Shown here in pieces: positions 8,212 to 16,808 of a stretch of DNA of 39,387 nucleotides. Numbering within the stretch: the first letter of the stretch is position 1; each line of letters begins with the position of its first letter. The translations under genes and the position numbers were made by a program. Source of the stretch: Acidobacteriota bacterium. Lineage in GTDB: Bacteria; Acidobacteriota; Vicinamibacteria; Vicinamibacterales; 2-12-FULL-66-21. The notes under the pieces are model-generated. The model searched no databases, was not told where the DNA came from, and worked only from the letters and a program-made list of their open reading frames with translations. The DNA lies in the NCBI GenBank assembly GCA_013362195.1, contig JABFWM010000603.1, positions 1 through 39,387 on the forward strand, read 5' to 3'.

Positions 8212-8838
8212 ATGAAGGCTCTGGTGTGTACTCTCGCGGCGTTCGCGATCGCGAGTGCGGCACATGCGCAGGCGCCGGCCGCGCCAAAGACGACAACCGC
8301 GCAGCAACCGCCTACACGCGTCGAACTCTCGACGTGGCTCAAAAGTGAGCACGAACGGATCAAGCTGAACCTGACGCAGTCGGCGGCGAAGATGTCCGAC
8401 GCCGATTACCGGTTCAAGCCGGCCGGCGTCGCGGCGGAGGTGCGGGACTTCGGAATGTTCATCGGACACCTCGCGACATCCAACAATTTGTACTGCGCAC
8501 TCGCCGACGGGAAGCCGATCGGCTCGCGTCCGCAGATCGGCCGGGACGAAAAGAGCGGCAACGAGGCCGCCGCGAACATGTCGAAAGACGAACTCGTCAA
8601 GGCGTTGGCGGATGCGCTTACGTATTGCGACAGCGTTTATGCCCGGCTCACCGACGCCAACGCGATGGAGATGATTGCGCTTCAGGCGGGGAATACGACG
8701 CGCCAGGTCACGCGCGTGCAGTACCTCATCGCCAATCTTGCACACAATAACGAGCATTACGGGAACATCGTGACCTACTTGCGCGCGAAGGGCCTCGTTC
8801 CGCCCTCGACCGAACGCGCCAGTCAGCCGCGCCGCTGA
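8212..8838 (+). CDS. Exported DinB-superfamily protein
   Basis: 208 residues: signal peptide (MKALVCTLAAFAIASAAHAQ), then a four-helix DinB-like bundle. Seen are a first-helix LKSEHERIKLNL segment, the FGMFIGHLATSNN segment with a candidate metal His, and HNNEHYGNIVTYLRAKG near the C-terminus with two further His residues at the usual positions. DinB/YfiT proteins are metal-binding bundles, some of them thiol-dependent transferases or hydrolases; exported versions of unknown role recur in Acidobacteria. A strong ribosome site precedes it, and the 46-bp gap after the TPR/TonB gene holds a short inverted repeat (GTAGC-GT-GCTAC, 8162-8173). Function unknown. Confidence 0.85.
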   Translation: MKALVCTLAAFAIASAAHAQAPAAPKTTTAQQPPTRVELSTWLKSEHERIKLNLTQSAAKMSDADYRFKPAGVAAEVRDFGMFIGHLATSNNLYCALADGKPIGSRPQIGRDEKSGNEAAANMSKDELVKALADALTYCDSVYARLTDANAMEMIALQAGNTTRQVTRVQYLIANLAHNNEHYGNIVTYLRAKGLVPPSTERASQPRR

Positions 8839-8964
8839 CGAGGGTGCGTCGGAGGCGCCCATCACATCGCCACGGGGGCAATGGATGGGCGTGTAATTTT
8901 GATGACGCGCTGGCCTGTTTCGCGCTCATCTGTAGGACATTCGCGTAACAGCCTCATCCACGTT

Positions 8965-8980
8965 CATGCCGTCCGGCATG
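8965..8980. promoter_or_regulatory. Inverted repeat (CATGCCG-TC-CGGCATG), operator-like
   Basis: A perfect 7-bp dyad with a 2-bp centre lies 56 nt upstream of the ATG at 9037, in the 198-bp spacer after the DinB gene. The size and symmetry suit a dimeric repressor or activator site. Confidence 0.4.
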
Positions 8981-9002
8981 CCGTTGGACTAGACGTCCGC
9001 AG

Positions 9003-9028
9003 CGTGGCAGCGATCTCGCACTGCCACG
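9003..9028 (+). promoter_or_regulatory. Stem-loop just upstream of the pseudokinase-HTH-propeller gene
   Basis: CGTGGCAG at 9003-9010 pairs with CTGCCACG at 9021-9028 around a 10-nt loop, ending 8 nt before the ATG. If it lies in the leader RNA it could occlude the ribosome; on DNA it is a further dyad. Confidence 0.4.
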
Positions 9029-9036
9029 GCGCCGAG

Positions 9037-11049
9037 ATGTCAACGCGTGTTTCATTGCCTGAGCTGACGGCTGCCGGTGCGCGCCTCCGACCGGGGGACG
9101 CGGTAGCCATCGTCACCGAAATCTGCCGGCAGTACGATCGTGGATGGCTGCGCGGCATGCCATCCGCGCACGTCGTTCGTCTGGCCGAAGACGGCGCCGT
9201 TGTCGTCGAAGGACCTCTCAACACCGACCGGCCGCCGGTTGCGGCGGCGGCGGCGCTGCTCGACGAGCTGCTCGAAGGGTCGGAAGCCCCGTCCGAATAT
9301 CGCGCGCCCGGCGCGTTGCGGCTGGCCGTGGCCCGTGGCCTCGGCACGATCGATCTTCCGCGGTTCTCGTCGGTGCAGGAGTTCTGTGCGGCCGTGTCCC
9401 GCTTTGCGGCACCCGATCTGGGTGAAGTGGTGCAGCGACTGTTCGCGGCGGCCGTGAACCTCACGCGCGGGCCGCTCATCGAAGTCACCCCGCCCGCGCC
9501 CGTGCCGATCGAGCGACCGACCCGCGAAGCGCTGACGATCTCGGACGTGCGCCGCGCGCGCCGGGCGACGGGGTTGTCGCTGCACGAAATCTCCGTCCGC
9601 TCGCACGTGCCGAGCCACCTCCTGCGCGAGCTCGAATGGGGGTACCTGCGCAACTGGCCCGACGGCTTGTATGGCCGTTCGCAACTGGTGCGCTACGCGC
9701 GCGCGGCGGGGCTCGACGAGTCGCTGGTCCTCAGTGTCGCGTGGCCGCTGCTCGAAGAGGCACTCGCGCACCGGGGCGCCGGACGGTTCGAACCGGTGCC
9801 CGCGGAGGCGTCGCCGGAGGCGCTCGTCCCCCGTGAGCCGGCCGCCGATGCCGAGATCATCGACGTCGAAGTGGCGCCGGTGCCGCCGGCGCGCCGCCGC
9901 TCGAGCGCGTGGTGGCTCGCGCCGATTGCCGCATCCGCGATGCTCGGCGCCACGTTCGGCCCCGCGGTGTGGCCGCGCGTGCAACAGGGCCTGGCGACGT
10001 TCTCGGGCGGAGCCGTGCCGCAGGCGGCGGACGCATCGCCCGCGCCGGCGTCGAGCGACCGCGGCGCGTCATCGATGCCGGCGAACGTCGATCGCCGCGA
10101 TGCCACATCGTCACGGTCGCAAGGGACGAGGGCGGATGCCGCGGCGGGTGTCGCGACGGCAACGGCAGGCGCTGCGGACACGGATGCCGCGGCCGCGCTC
10201 GATCGTCCGCACCCGATTGACGCGAACACCGCCGAGCTCCGGCCGACGCTGGCCAACACCGACGGCGGACCGCGCGAGATCGCGGATCCCGTGTCGTACT
10301 CCCCTGGTTTTTCGAATACGGGTACCGCGATGTTCTTCCACGAGGAGCATCGCGACGGAGCGGCGCTGGTGCGCGCCGACACCAGTGCGGGCGGCGAGAT
10401 CCTGAAGATCACGCGCATCGTCGACGACAGCGCCCGCAACTTCCACGTGCGGCCGTCGCCCGACGGCGCGTCGATCGCGTTCGACTCCGATCGCGAGGGC
10501 ACGCGCGGCGTGTTCGTCGCCGACGCTGACGGCCGCAACGTCCGCCGCGTCAGCGGAGATGGCTTCGCGGCGGTTCCGAGCTGGTCACCCGACGGATCGC
10601 AGCTCGCGTTCGTCAAGGGCGAACCCGGCGATCCCGGCGTGTGGAATCTCTGGACGGCGGATCTCAAGAGCGGCGAACTGCAGCGCCGCACCTCGTACAA
10701 ATCCGGGGAGCCGTGGGGCGCCTCGTGGTTCCCCGACGGCACGCACCTCGCCTACAGCCACGACCAGCAGCTGGTCGTGATGGATCTGGAGAGCGGCGGG
10801 CGCCGTGGGTACGACACGCCGGTCAAAGGACGACCGGTGCGCACGCCGGCCGTCTCGCCAGACGGCCGCCGCATCATCTTCCAGGTCTCTCACGAGGGCG
10901 CGTGGCTGCTCGATCTGCGGACGGGCAACATGCGCCGGGTGCTCGACGATCCCAGCGCCGAGGAGTACACCTGGTCGCCAGACGGCCACCGCGTTGCCTT
11001 CCACAGCCAGAAGACCGGCGGATGGGGCGTCTGGGTCATGGGCCAGTAG
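9037..11049 (+). CDS. Pseudokinase-like/HTH/TM protein with periplasmic TolB-like propeller
   Basis: 670 residues from ATG 9037; in-frame codons back to 8881 would add a sequence with no recognisable character. Residues about 10-135 resemble a degenerate kinase C-lobe: PGDAVAIVTEICRQYDRG, then HVVRLAEDGAVVVEGPL where kinases have the catalytic loop and DFG, and LPRFSSVQEFCAAVSRF where they have the last helices. No catalytic residues are kept. Residues about 161-228 form a RodZ-like HTH (ISDVRRARRATGLSLHEIS). A membrane helix follows at about 287-311, then a low-complexity linker. Last come five or six TolB/PD40 blades (VRPSPDGASIAFDSDREG, PSWSPDGSQLAF, PAVSPDGRRIIF, YTWSPDGHRVAF). It probably connects a cytosolic module to a periplasmic beta-propeller. 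Role unknown. Confidence 0.78.
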   Translation: MSTRVSLPELTAAGARLRPGDAVAIVTEICRQYDRGWLRGMPSAHVVRLAEDGAVVVEGPLNTDRPPVAAAAALLDELLEGSEAPSEYRAPGALRLAVARGLGTIDLPRFSSVQEFCAAVSRFAAPDLGEVVQRLFAAAVNLTRGPLIEVTPPAPVPIERPTREALTISDVRRARRATGLSLHEISVRSHVPSHLLRELEWGYLRNWPDGLYGRSQLVRYARAAGLDESLVLSVAWPLLEEALAHRGAGRFEPVPAEASPEALVPREPAADAEIIDVEVAPVPPARRRSSAWWLAPIAASAMLGATFGPAVWPRVQQGLATFSGGAVPQAADASPAPASSDRGASSMPANVDRRDATSSRSQGTRADAAAGVATATAGAADTDAAAALDRPHPIDANTAELRPTLANTDGGPREIADPVSYSPGFSNTGTAMFFHEEHRDGAALVRADTSAGGEILKITRIVDDSARNFHVRPSPDGASIAFDSDREGTRGVFVADADGRNVRRVSGDGFAAVPSWSPDGSQLAFVKGEPGDPGVWNLWTADLKSGELQRRTSYKSGEPWGASWFPDGTHLAYSHDQQLVVMDLESGGRRGYDTPVKGRPVRTPAVSPDGRRIIFQVSHEGAWLLDLRTGNMRRVLDDPSAEEYTWSPDGHRVAFHSQKTGGWGVWVMGQ

Positions 11050-11113
11050 CGACCGGCGCCTGCGTTCGCCGTCCGAGGCGGCGCCCGGCGAGATCTGTTA
11101 TCCTGCGGGCGCA

Positions 11114-12397
11114 TTGGCCGCCCGCTCGATCACAATTCTGACGGCCGCCGTCCTGGCGCTTGCGTCGTGCGGCCGTCGCGAAGATCCGCCGCCGCCGATG
11201 CGGTCGCACGCTGACGTGCGGCTGACGTCCGAGATCGAATTGATCGAGGCGCGGGTCCCGCGCCACGCCACGCTCGACACGCTCCTTCGTGCTCACCACC
11301 TGCAGGACGGTTTCGTCGCCGGCGCCGTGGCCGCCGCGCGCGCGGTCTTCGATCCGCGCCAGCTGCGCGCCGATCGTCCCTATCGCCTGGTCCGGACGAT
11401 TGACGGTCTCCTCCGCGAGTTCGAATACCAGATCGACACCGATCGCTTTCTTCGAATCGTGAACCGCCTGGGCGACGCGGGCGGCGGGCTGGACGCCGAG
11501 GTCCTCGCGTACGAGAAGCAGACCGACATCGTGGCCATCGACGCGAAGATCGATGGCGACCATCCGTCGCTCATCGCCGCCATCGACGAGAGCGGCGAGC
11601 ACGTGCAGCTCGCGATGGCGCTCGCGGAGATCTTCAGCGGCACGGTGGACTTCGAAAGCGATCTGCAGCCCGGCGACTCGTTCCGCGTGTTGTTCGAAAA
11701 GCGATCGCACGACGGCGCGTTCTCGGACTACGGCGCGATCCTCGGCGCCGCGATCGACGTCGACGGCCGGCGCCATCAGGCGTTCCGCTGGATTGATCCG
11801 GGAAACGGGAAACCGTCCTACTACGACGAGAACGGCCGCTCGCTGAAACGCTTCTTCCTGCGCTCGCCGCTGCGGTTCGAGCCCCGCATCACCTCAGGCT
11901 TTTCCCGGCGGCGCCTGCATCCGATCGACCGGGTCTATCGGGCGCACCTTGGCGTCGATTACGGCGCGCCCACCGGCTCCGCGGTCGTCGCCGTGGCCAA
12001 TGGCGTCGTGGTCTCCGCGAACTACAGCGGCGCCGGCGGCAACATGGTGCATCTCAAGCATCCCGGCGGGTTCGAGACCTACTACCTCCACCTGTCCGGG
12101 TTCGGCAAAGGCATTCGTCCGGGCGCGCGCGTGGAGCAGGGGCAGGTGATCGGCCGCGTCGGCTCGACCGGCGCCGCCACCGGGCCGCATCTCGACTATC
12201 GATTGAAGCAGGCGGGCGTGTTCGTGAATCCGCTTGCGACGCACTCCCGTCAGGCGCCCGGCGAGCCGATTCCGGCCAGCCACCTCGCCGCGTTCCGCTC
12301 GTCGCGCGACGCGCTGCTCGCACAGCTGTCGTCAACGCTCCTCGCGGACGCGGCGCCCAGGCCCGACGCGGCGCGGGCGCGCGCCGCGGACAAATAA
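11114..12397 (+). CDS. M23 (LytM-type) peptidase lipoprotein
   Basis: 427 residues from a TTG at 11114. This start gives a lipoprotein signal ending LALASC (Cys19); the next in-frame ATG (11198) would lose it. A -10-like TATCCT ends 9 nt upstream. The middle resembles the LysM-like and OapA-like regions of MepM/Csd3-type endopeptidases (VPRHATLDTLLRAHHL; FSGTVDFESDLQPGDSFRVL). The M23 domain (about 275-375) has AHLGVDYGAP with His278 and Asp282, and YYLHLSGF. Where M23 enzymes usually have HxH, it reads GPHLDYRL, with Asp361 replacing the zinc-ligand His while His359 is kept. It should act on peptidoglycan cross-links or regulate an amidase. Convergent with the TonB-dependent receptor. Confidence 0.85.
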   Translation: MAARSITILTAAVLALASCGRREDPPPPMRSHADVRLTSEIELIEARVPRHATLDTLLRAHHLQDGFVAGAVAAARAVFDPRQLRADRPYRLVRTIDGLLREFEYQIDTDRFLRIVNRLGDAGGGLDAEVLAYEKQTDIVAIDAKIDGDHPSLIAAIDESGEHVQLAMALAEIFSGTVDFESDLQPGDSFRVLFEKRSHDGAFSDYGAILGAAIDVDGRRHQAFRWIDPGNGKPSYYDENGRSLKRFFLRSPLRFEPRITSGFSRRRLHPIDRVYRAHLGVDYGAPTGSAVVAVANGVVVSANYSGAGGNMVHLKHPGGFETYYLHLSGFGKGIRPGARVEQGQVIGRVGSTGAATGPHLDYRLKQAGVFVNPLATHSRQAPGEPIPASHLAAFRSSRDALLAQLSSTLLADAAPRPDAARARAADK

Positions 12398-12416
12398 TCC
12401 CCCGCCTGCTTCGCGG

Positions 12417-15353
12417 TCAGAAGGTCAGCTTCGCTGCCAGCTGCATGATGCGCGGGCCCGACGAGGTGAGCGGGTCGCCAAAGTTGGACGCGCGCGTCAG
12501 CACGGTACCGCTGGCCGTATAGAGGCCGGTGCGCACCGAACTGATGTTGTCGCGGTTCAGCAGATTGAACGCCTCCCAGATCACCTGCAGCTTTGCCCGT
12601 CGCAGGCCGAAGTCGCGGGCGATGCGCGGATCGAGCGTGACCTGCGCGGGCAGCCGGAACTGGTTGCGCGTCGTGCCCGGCGCGATGTCGTTGCGATTGT
12701 TGCCGTCGCGATTGATGTCCGCGCTGACGTAGCCGCTGTAGGGCTGCCCCGACTGGGCGGTGAAGATCGCCGCGAACGTCCAGCCTCCCGTCAGGTGACG
12801 CGCGACCGGGCTGCCGCCCCGCCCGCTCGTCGTGTACACGCCGCTCGCCACGACACGGTGCCGCTGATCGTTGTTGCCCGGCGCGCGGTCGGTTTCGAAA
12901 TCGGCCGGGTTCGACGCGAACTTCGCATCGTCACCGCCGCCCGGAACGACCGCCGTGGCATCGGGCACCGTGTCTTCGACTTTGCCGAGCGTGTAGGCGG
13001 CCCGGCCCTGGAAGCCGTGGCTGAAGCGGCGATTCACCTCGAAGGTGACGCCGTGATACGTCGAGAGTGCGGAGCTCTCGAACTGAATGATGCGGCCGAA
13101 ACTGGTGAACGGGCCGCCGGCGAACTGATAGTGCGGCAGCGCCTCGCCGGCGTTGGTCGTGAACGTCACCGGCAGCGCGGCACCGATGTTGATGTCCGTC
13201 GAGCGCGAGAGCTGATCGCCGTGCACGAACAGGTAGCTCACCGACGCCGACGTGGCGCCGTTCAGCGCGTAATCGACGCCGGCGCTCGCCTGCTGCACGC
13301 GCGGGTTCTGATAGCCGGGATCGAACACGAAGATCGTCGGCTTCGGGATCGTGGCGCCGCTCGGAATCGACGTGAAGATGTTCGGATAGGTCGGCACCAG
13401 GGCGCCGGTGAACGTGATCGTCTGCACGTTGATGCCGTTGTTCGAGTGCGCGGTGCCGACCATGATGGACGGCGTCCGCCCGTAGAAGAGGCCGTAGCCC
13501 GCGCGCGCCACATAGCGGCGGCCGGACGGGCTCCACGCCAGGCCGACGCGCGGTCCCCAGTTGTTCACGTCCGTGTTGAGGCGGCTCGTGTCGATGCCGG
13601 CGTTCGCGAGCTGCGGATCGGGGTTGCGCACCGTCGGCTGCGCGAACCGCTGCAGGTCGTAGCGCAGGCCGACGTTCGCGGTCAGATCGGACGAGAGCCG
13701 CCACTCGTCCTGCGCGAAGAACGAGTACTCGTTGATGTCCGGGTGCGTTTCAGGGCCCGTGGTGTTCGGCCCGGCGAACGCCTGCGTGTACCGCTCGCCC
13801 GCCCCCTCGGGCCGGCCGCCCGCAAACGACGCCAGGCTGTTGAACAGATAGTTGCCCGAGAAATTGCCGGGGAAGAAGTTGAGGATGCGATCGAACTGCG
13901 CGTCCACTCCGGCCTTCAGCTTGTGCGCGCCGGCAATCCACGTGATGGCGTCCGCCGCCTGGACGCGGGTGATCGTGGTCTCGCGCGGGCTGAAGTTGTT
14001 GCGCCCGATGACGAGCACGGTCGAGACGCCCTGCCGGATCGTCGCTTCGGGGTTCTCGCTGTTCGAGAAGCCCGGCTCGCGGTCGCGCGCCCACTGCACG
14101 CGCGCTTCGTTGAGCAGCGTCGGGCGGAACACGCTGGTGAGGCCGCCGTTGATCGTCCGCGTGCGCACGTTCGACGCGCCGGTGTGCTCCAGCGAGTTCT
14201 GCGGCCCGCCGTTCTCGAAGCCCTTGCCGGTGAAGTTCTGATGGTTGTAGCGGAGCGTCAGGCGCTGCCCCGGCGAGAGTTGCGAGTCGGTCTTGACCAG
14301 AAACACGTCCTGGTTCTGCGTGCGCGTCCAGCTGGTCGCGAGCGGCTGCAGGCGCGCGAGCGCGGCCTGCGTCGCCGCATCGGCCGGCGTGCCGGCGGGC
14401 ACGTTCAGAAACACGTCGTTCGGCTGCGTGTTCCGCTGGCCGTCGTAGTTCGCGAAGAAGAAATGACGATCGCGCCGCAGCGGGCCGCCGACCGTGCCGC
14501 CGAACTGGTTGTAGTGATACGGGGACTTCGGACGGTTGTTGCGCACGTTGATCGGGTCGTTCGCGTTCAGCGCCTTGTCGCGATAGAACTCGAATGCCGA
14601 TCCGCGCACCTCGTTCGTGCCGGACTTGGTGACGACGTTGATGACGGCGCCGCCGGCTCGCCCGTACTCGGCGGAGTAGGCGTTCGAGTTGACCTGGAAC
14701 TCCTGCACCGCGTCCTGGCTGAACTGATACGGGGCGCGCCCCGATCCGGTCCGCCCCAGCGTCTGCCCGAAGAACGTGTTGTTGTTGTCGGCGCCGTCGA
14801 CGACCAGGCTGTTGAGCGTGCCGCGCTGGCCGGCGAAGCTGATGTCGCCGGTGCGCACGTCGCGCGTCACGCCCGGCGTGAGCAGCGCGAAGTCGATGAA
14901 GTTCCGGCCGTTCACCGGCAGGTTCTGCACCGAGGTCTCGCCGACGGTGGAGCTGACCTGACTGCGGCTGGTCTCGATGACCGGCGTGCTGCCGCTGACC
15001 GTGACGGATTCCGCCACCGTCGACACCGACATCTCGAGCCGAAGCGTCAGCGTCTGGCCGACGTTCAACGTCACGTCGCGCTGCTCGACGGTCTTGAATC
15101 CGCTCAGTTGCGCGTTGACGGCGTACTGCCCGACGGGGAGCACTGGCGCCCGAAACCGCCCTTCGCCGTCGGTCACGACCTCACGCGTGACGCCGGTGGC
15201 CTGATGGGTGATGGTGATGCCGACGCCCGGAAGTACGGCACCGGTGGCATCGAGCACGACGCCGTCGATGGAACCGGTCGCGCTCTGCGCGTACGTCCTT
15301 GCCGAGAGTGACAGGACCGCGAGCACCAGTCCGGCCAGCACACGAATTCGCAT
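12417..15353 (-). CDS. TonB-dependent receptor, Oar-like, with carboxypeptidase-regulatory N-domain
   Basis: 978 residues. The ATG at 15353 begins a signal peptide (LAGLVLAVLSLSARTYAQ). The frame is open far upstream, but that part is antisense to the DUF1015 gene. After the signal comes a beta-sandwich carboxypeptidase-regulatory-like domain (GSIDGVVLDATGAVLPGV ... VTDGEGRFRAPVLPVGQYAV), then a plug (NLPVNGRNFIDFALLTPGV, VNSNAYSAEYGRAGGAVINV). A long beta-barrel follows and ends LAAKLTF with C-terminal Phe, typical of outer-membrane proteins. Such Oar-like receptors are expanded in Acidobacteria and likely import large nutrients or move proteins. A GGGGG-rich ribosome site precedes the start, and an imperfect 30-bp palindrome lies 25-54 nt upstream. 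Ligand unknown. Confidence 0.92.
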   Translation of the reverse strand: MRIRVLAGLVLAVLSLSARTYAQSATGSIDGVVLDATGAVLPGVGITITHQATGVTREVVTDGEGRFRAPVLPVGQYAVNAQLSGFKTVEQRDVTLNVGQTLTLRLEMSVSTVAESVTVSGSTPVIETSRSQVSSTVGETSVQNLPVNGRNFIDFALLTPGVTRDVRTGDISFAGQRGTLNSLVVDGADNNNTFFGQTLGRTGSGRAPYQFSQDAVQEFQVNSNAYSAEYGRAGGAVINVVTKSGTNEVRGSAFEFYRDKALNANDPINVRNNRPKSPYHYNQFGGTVGGPLRRDRHFFFANYDGQRNTQPNDVFLNVPAGTPADAATQAALARLQPLATSWTRTQNQDVFLVKTDSQLSPGQRLTLRYNHQNFTGKGFENGGPQNSLEHTGASNVRTRTINGGLTSVFRPTLLNEARVQWARDREPGFSNSENPEATIRQGVSTVLVIGRNNFSPRETTITRVQAADAITWIAGAHKLKAGVDAQFDRILNFFPGNFSGNYLFNSLASFAGGRPEGAGERYTQAFAGPNTTGPETHPDINEYSFFAQDEWRLSSDLTANVGLRYDLQRFAQPTVRNPDPQLANAGIDTSRLNTDVNNWGPRVGLAWSPSGRRYVARAGYGLFYGRTPSIMVGTAHSNNGINVQTITFTGALVPTYPNIFTSIPSGATIPKPTIFVFDPGYQNPRVQQASAGVDYALNGATSASVSYLFVHGDQLSRSTDINIGAALPVTFTTNAGEALPHYQFAGGPFTSFGRIIQFESSALSTYHGVTFEVNRRFSHGFQGRAAYTLGKVEDTVPDATAVVPGGGDDAKFASNPADFETDRAPGNNDQRHRVVASGVYTTSGRGGSPVARHLTGGWTFAAIFTAQSGQPYSGYVSADINRDGNNRNDIAPGTTRNQFRLPAQVTLDPRIARDFGLRRAKLQVIWEAFNLLNRDNISSVRTGLYTASGTVLTRASNFGDPLTSSGPRIMQLAAKLTF

Positions 15354-15377
15354 ATTCCCCCCGCGAGACTGAGCAGT

Positions 15378-15407
15378 GAAGTAGGACGTACGAGCGTACC
15401 GTACTTC
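15378..15407. promoter_or_regulatory. Nested palindrome upstream of the TonB-dependent receptor
   Basis: Outer arms GAAGTA (15378-15383) and TACTTC (15402-15407) enclose inner arms GTACG (15388-15392) and CGTAC (15395-15399). It sits 25 nt upstream of the receptor start in the divergent spacer, a likely operator position. Confidence 0.45.
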
Positions 15408-15473
15408 CGTCACGTTTCTTCCATGCCCGCCTTTTCGTCCGGCTTTCCTGTACTCGCTTCCGTCCATCGTCGT

Positions 15474-15479
15474 TACAAT
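15474..15479 (+). promoter_or_regulatory. Putative -10 (TACAAT) for leaderless DUF1015 gene
   Basis: TACAAT matches 5 of 6 consensus bases and ends 6 nt before the ATG at 15486. An ATG at 15480 directly abuts the box and would then lie upstream of the transcript, favouring 15486. Confidence 0.5.
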
Positions 15480-15485
15480 ATGCGG

Positions 15486-16703
15486 ATGGCCGTCGTCCGT
15501 CCGTTCCGCGCCTTGCGTCCCTCGCGCGACAGCGCTCCCGATGTCTCCTCCGTTCCCTACGACGTCGTCAGCACCGAGGAAGCGAGGGAGATCACGGCGC
15601 AGAACCCGTCGAGTTTCCTGCGCGTCACGCGCGCGGAGGTCGACCTGCCCGCGGGCACCGATCCCTATTCGGACGAGGTCTACGCGAAGGCCCGCGAGAA
15701 CTTCGCCGCCGTGCGCGAGTCGGCGCCGATGATCCTCGACGATGCGCCGGCGGTGTACTTTTACCGGCTGCGGATGGGCGGGCACGAGCAGACCGGGATC
15801 GCCGCGGGCTTCTCCGTCGACGACTACGAGCGGGACGTCATCAAGAAACACGAGCGGACGCGCCGCGACAAGGAAGACGATCGCACGCGCCACATCATCG
15901 AACTGCGCGCGCAGACCGGGGTCGTGTTCCTGACGTTCCGCTCCACCGACGAGATCGACCGCTGCGCGCGAGCGGTCACCGCCGACGAACCGCTCTACGA
16001 TTTCCGCGCGGCGGACGGCGTTCACCACTCGGTCTGGAAGGCGGGCGCGGCAGAATCCGCCTGTCTGCTGGAGGCGTTCGGCGGCATCCCGGCGTTGTAC
16101 ATTGCCGATGGACACCATCGGGCGGCGAGCGCGGCGCGGGCGCGCGGGGAGCTGCGGGCGCGCGGCGACGCGGGCGACGCCGACACGTTCATTGCCGTGG
16201 CGTTCCCCGACCGCGAGACGCAGATCCTGCCCTACAACCGGACCGTCAGGGATCTTGCCGGTCAGACGCCGGAGCAGTTTCTGGCCGCCGTCGGCGGCGG
16301 CGTGCCGGTGCGCGAAGGAAGCGCAACGCCGCGCCACAAGGGCGAAGTGGCGATGTTCGTGGCCGGCCGCTGGTACACGATCGATCTGTCGCAGGCCGCG
16401 CCGGCCGACGGTTCGCGCGCGAGCGGCCTCGATGTCGCGCTGCTGCAGCGGCACGTGCTCGAGCGCCACCTGAAGATCGGCGACGTACGCACCGACAAGC
16501 GGATCGATTTCGTCGGCGGCGCGCGCGGCGTCGCCGCGCTCGAGGCGGCCGTGCAGCAGGAGCGGGCGGCGGTCGCCTTCGCGATGTATCCCGTCACCAT
16601 CGACGATCTCATGTCGATCGCCGACGAAGGCGGCATCATGCCGCCGAAGTCGACATGGTTCGAGCCGAAGCTGCGGGACGGGTTGTTGGTGCACCTCATT
16701 TAG
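15486..16703 (+). CDS. DUF1015 family protein
   Basis: 405 residues from ATG 15486 (MAVVRPFRALRPS), chosen because of the -10-like box and because DUF1015 proteins begin with 'PFRALRP' near the N-terminus; ATG 15480 would add two residues. The family signature is clear: VPYDVVSTEEAREI, NPSSFLRVTRAE, a central KKHERTRRDKEDDRTRHI segment, ALYIADGHHRAASAAR, and FAMYPVTIDDLMSIADEGGI plus MPPKSTWFEPKLRDGL at the C-terminus. The family is widespread, soluble and of uncertain biochemistry. It is often found near serine biosynthesis genes, and here serA and serC follow directly, consistent with a metabolic link. Divergent from the TonB-dependent receptor. Confidence 0.9.
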   Translation: MAVVRPFRALRPSRDSAPDVSSVPYDVVSTEEAREITAQNPSSFLRVTRAEVDLPAGTDPYSDEVYAKARENFAAVRESAPMILDDAPAVYFYRLRMGGHEQTGIAAGFSVDDYERDVIKKHERTRRDKEDDRTRHIIELRAQTGVVFLTFRSTDEIDRCARAVTADEPLYDFRAADGVHHSVWKAGAAESACLLEAFGGIPALYIADGHHRAASAARARGELRARGDAGDADTFIAVAFPDRETQILPYNRTVRDLAGQTPEQFLAAVGGGVPVREGSATPRHKGEVAMFVAGRWYTIDLSQAAPADGSRASGLDVALLQRHVLERHLKIGDVRTDKRIDFVGGARGVAALEAAVQQERAAVAFAMYPVTIDDLMSIADEGGIMPPKSTWFEPKLRDGLLVHLI

Positions 16704-16705
16704 CG

Positions 16706-16758
16706 GGCGGTGACAGCAGGCTGGCGGCAGCCCTGGCCTTCAGCCCTGGCTCACCGCC
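16706..16758 (+). promoter_or_regulatory. Inverted repeat enclosing a 10-bp direct repeat upstream of serA
   Basis: GGCGGTGA (16706-16713) is complementary to TCACCGCC (16751-16758). Between them CAGCCCTGGC occurs twice (16728-16737, 16741-16750), 3 nt apart. It starts 3 nt after the DUF1015 stop and ends 50 nt before serA, so it could be a terminator-like or attenuator structure or an operator pair. Confidence 0.4.
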
Positions 16759-16808
16759 GGGTCCAGCGCCGGCCTCCACCGCCCCGCGAGAATGGTTCGA
16801 CCGCGACT

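Noticed and set aside
12234..15311. 1025-codon plus-strand frame opposite the TonB-dependent receptor
   Set aside because: Arginine-rich low-information translation with no motifs; the minus strand has a signal peptide, plug and C-terminal Phe.
15354..16694. Upstream continuation of the receptor frame on the minus strand
   Set aside because: It is antisense to DUF1015, and the signal peptide begins at 15353 behind a ribosome site.
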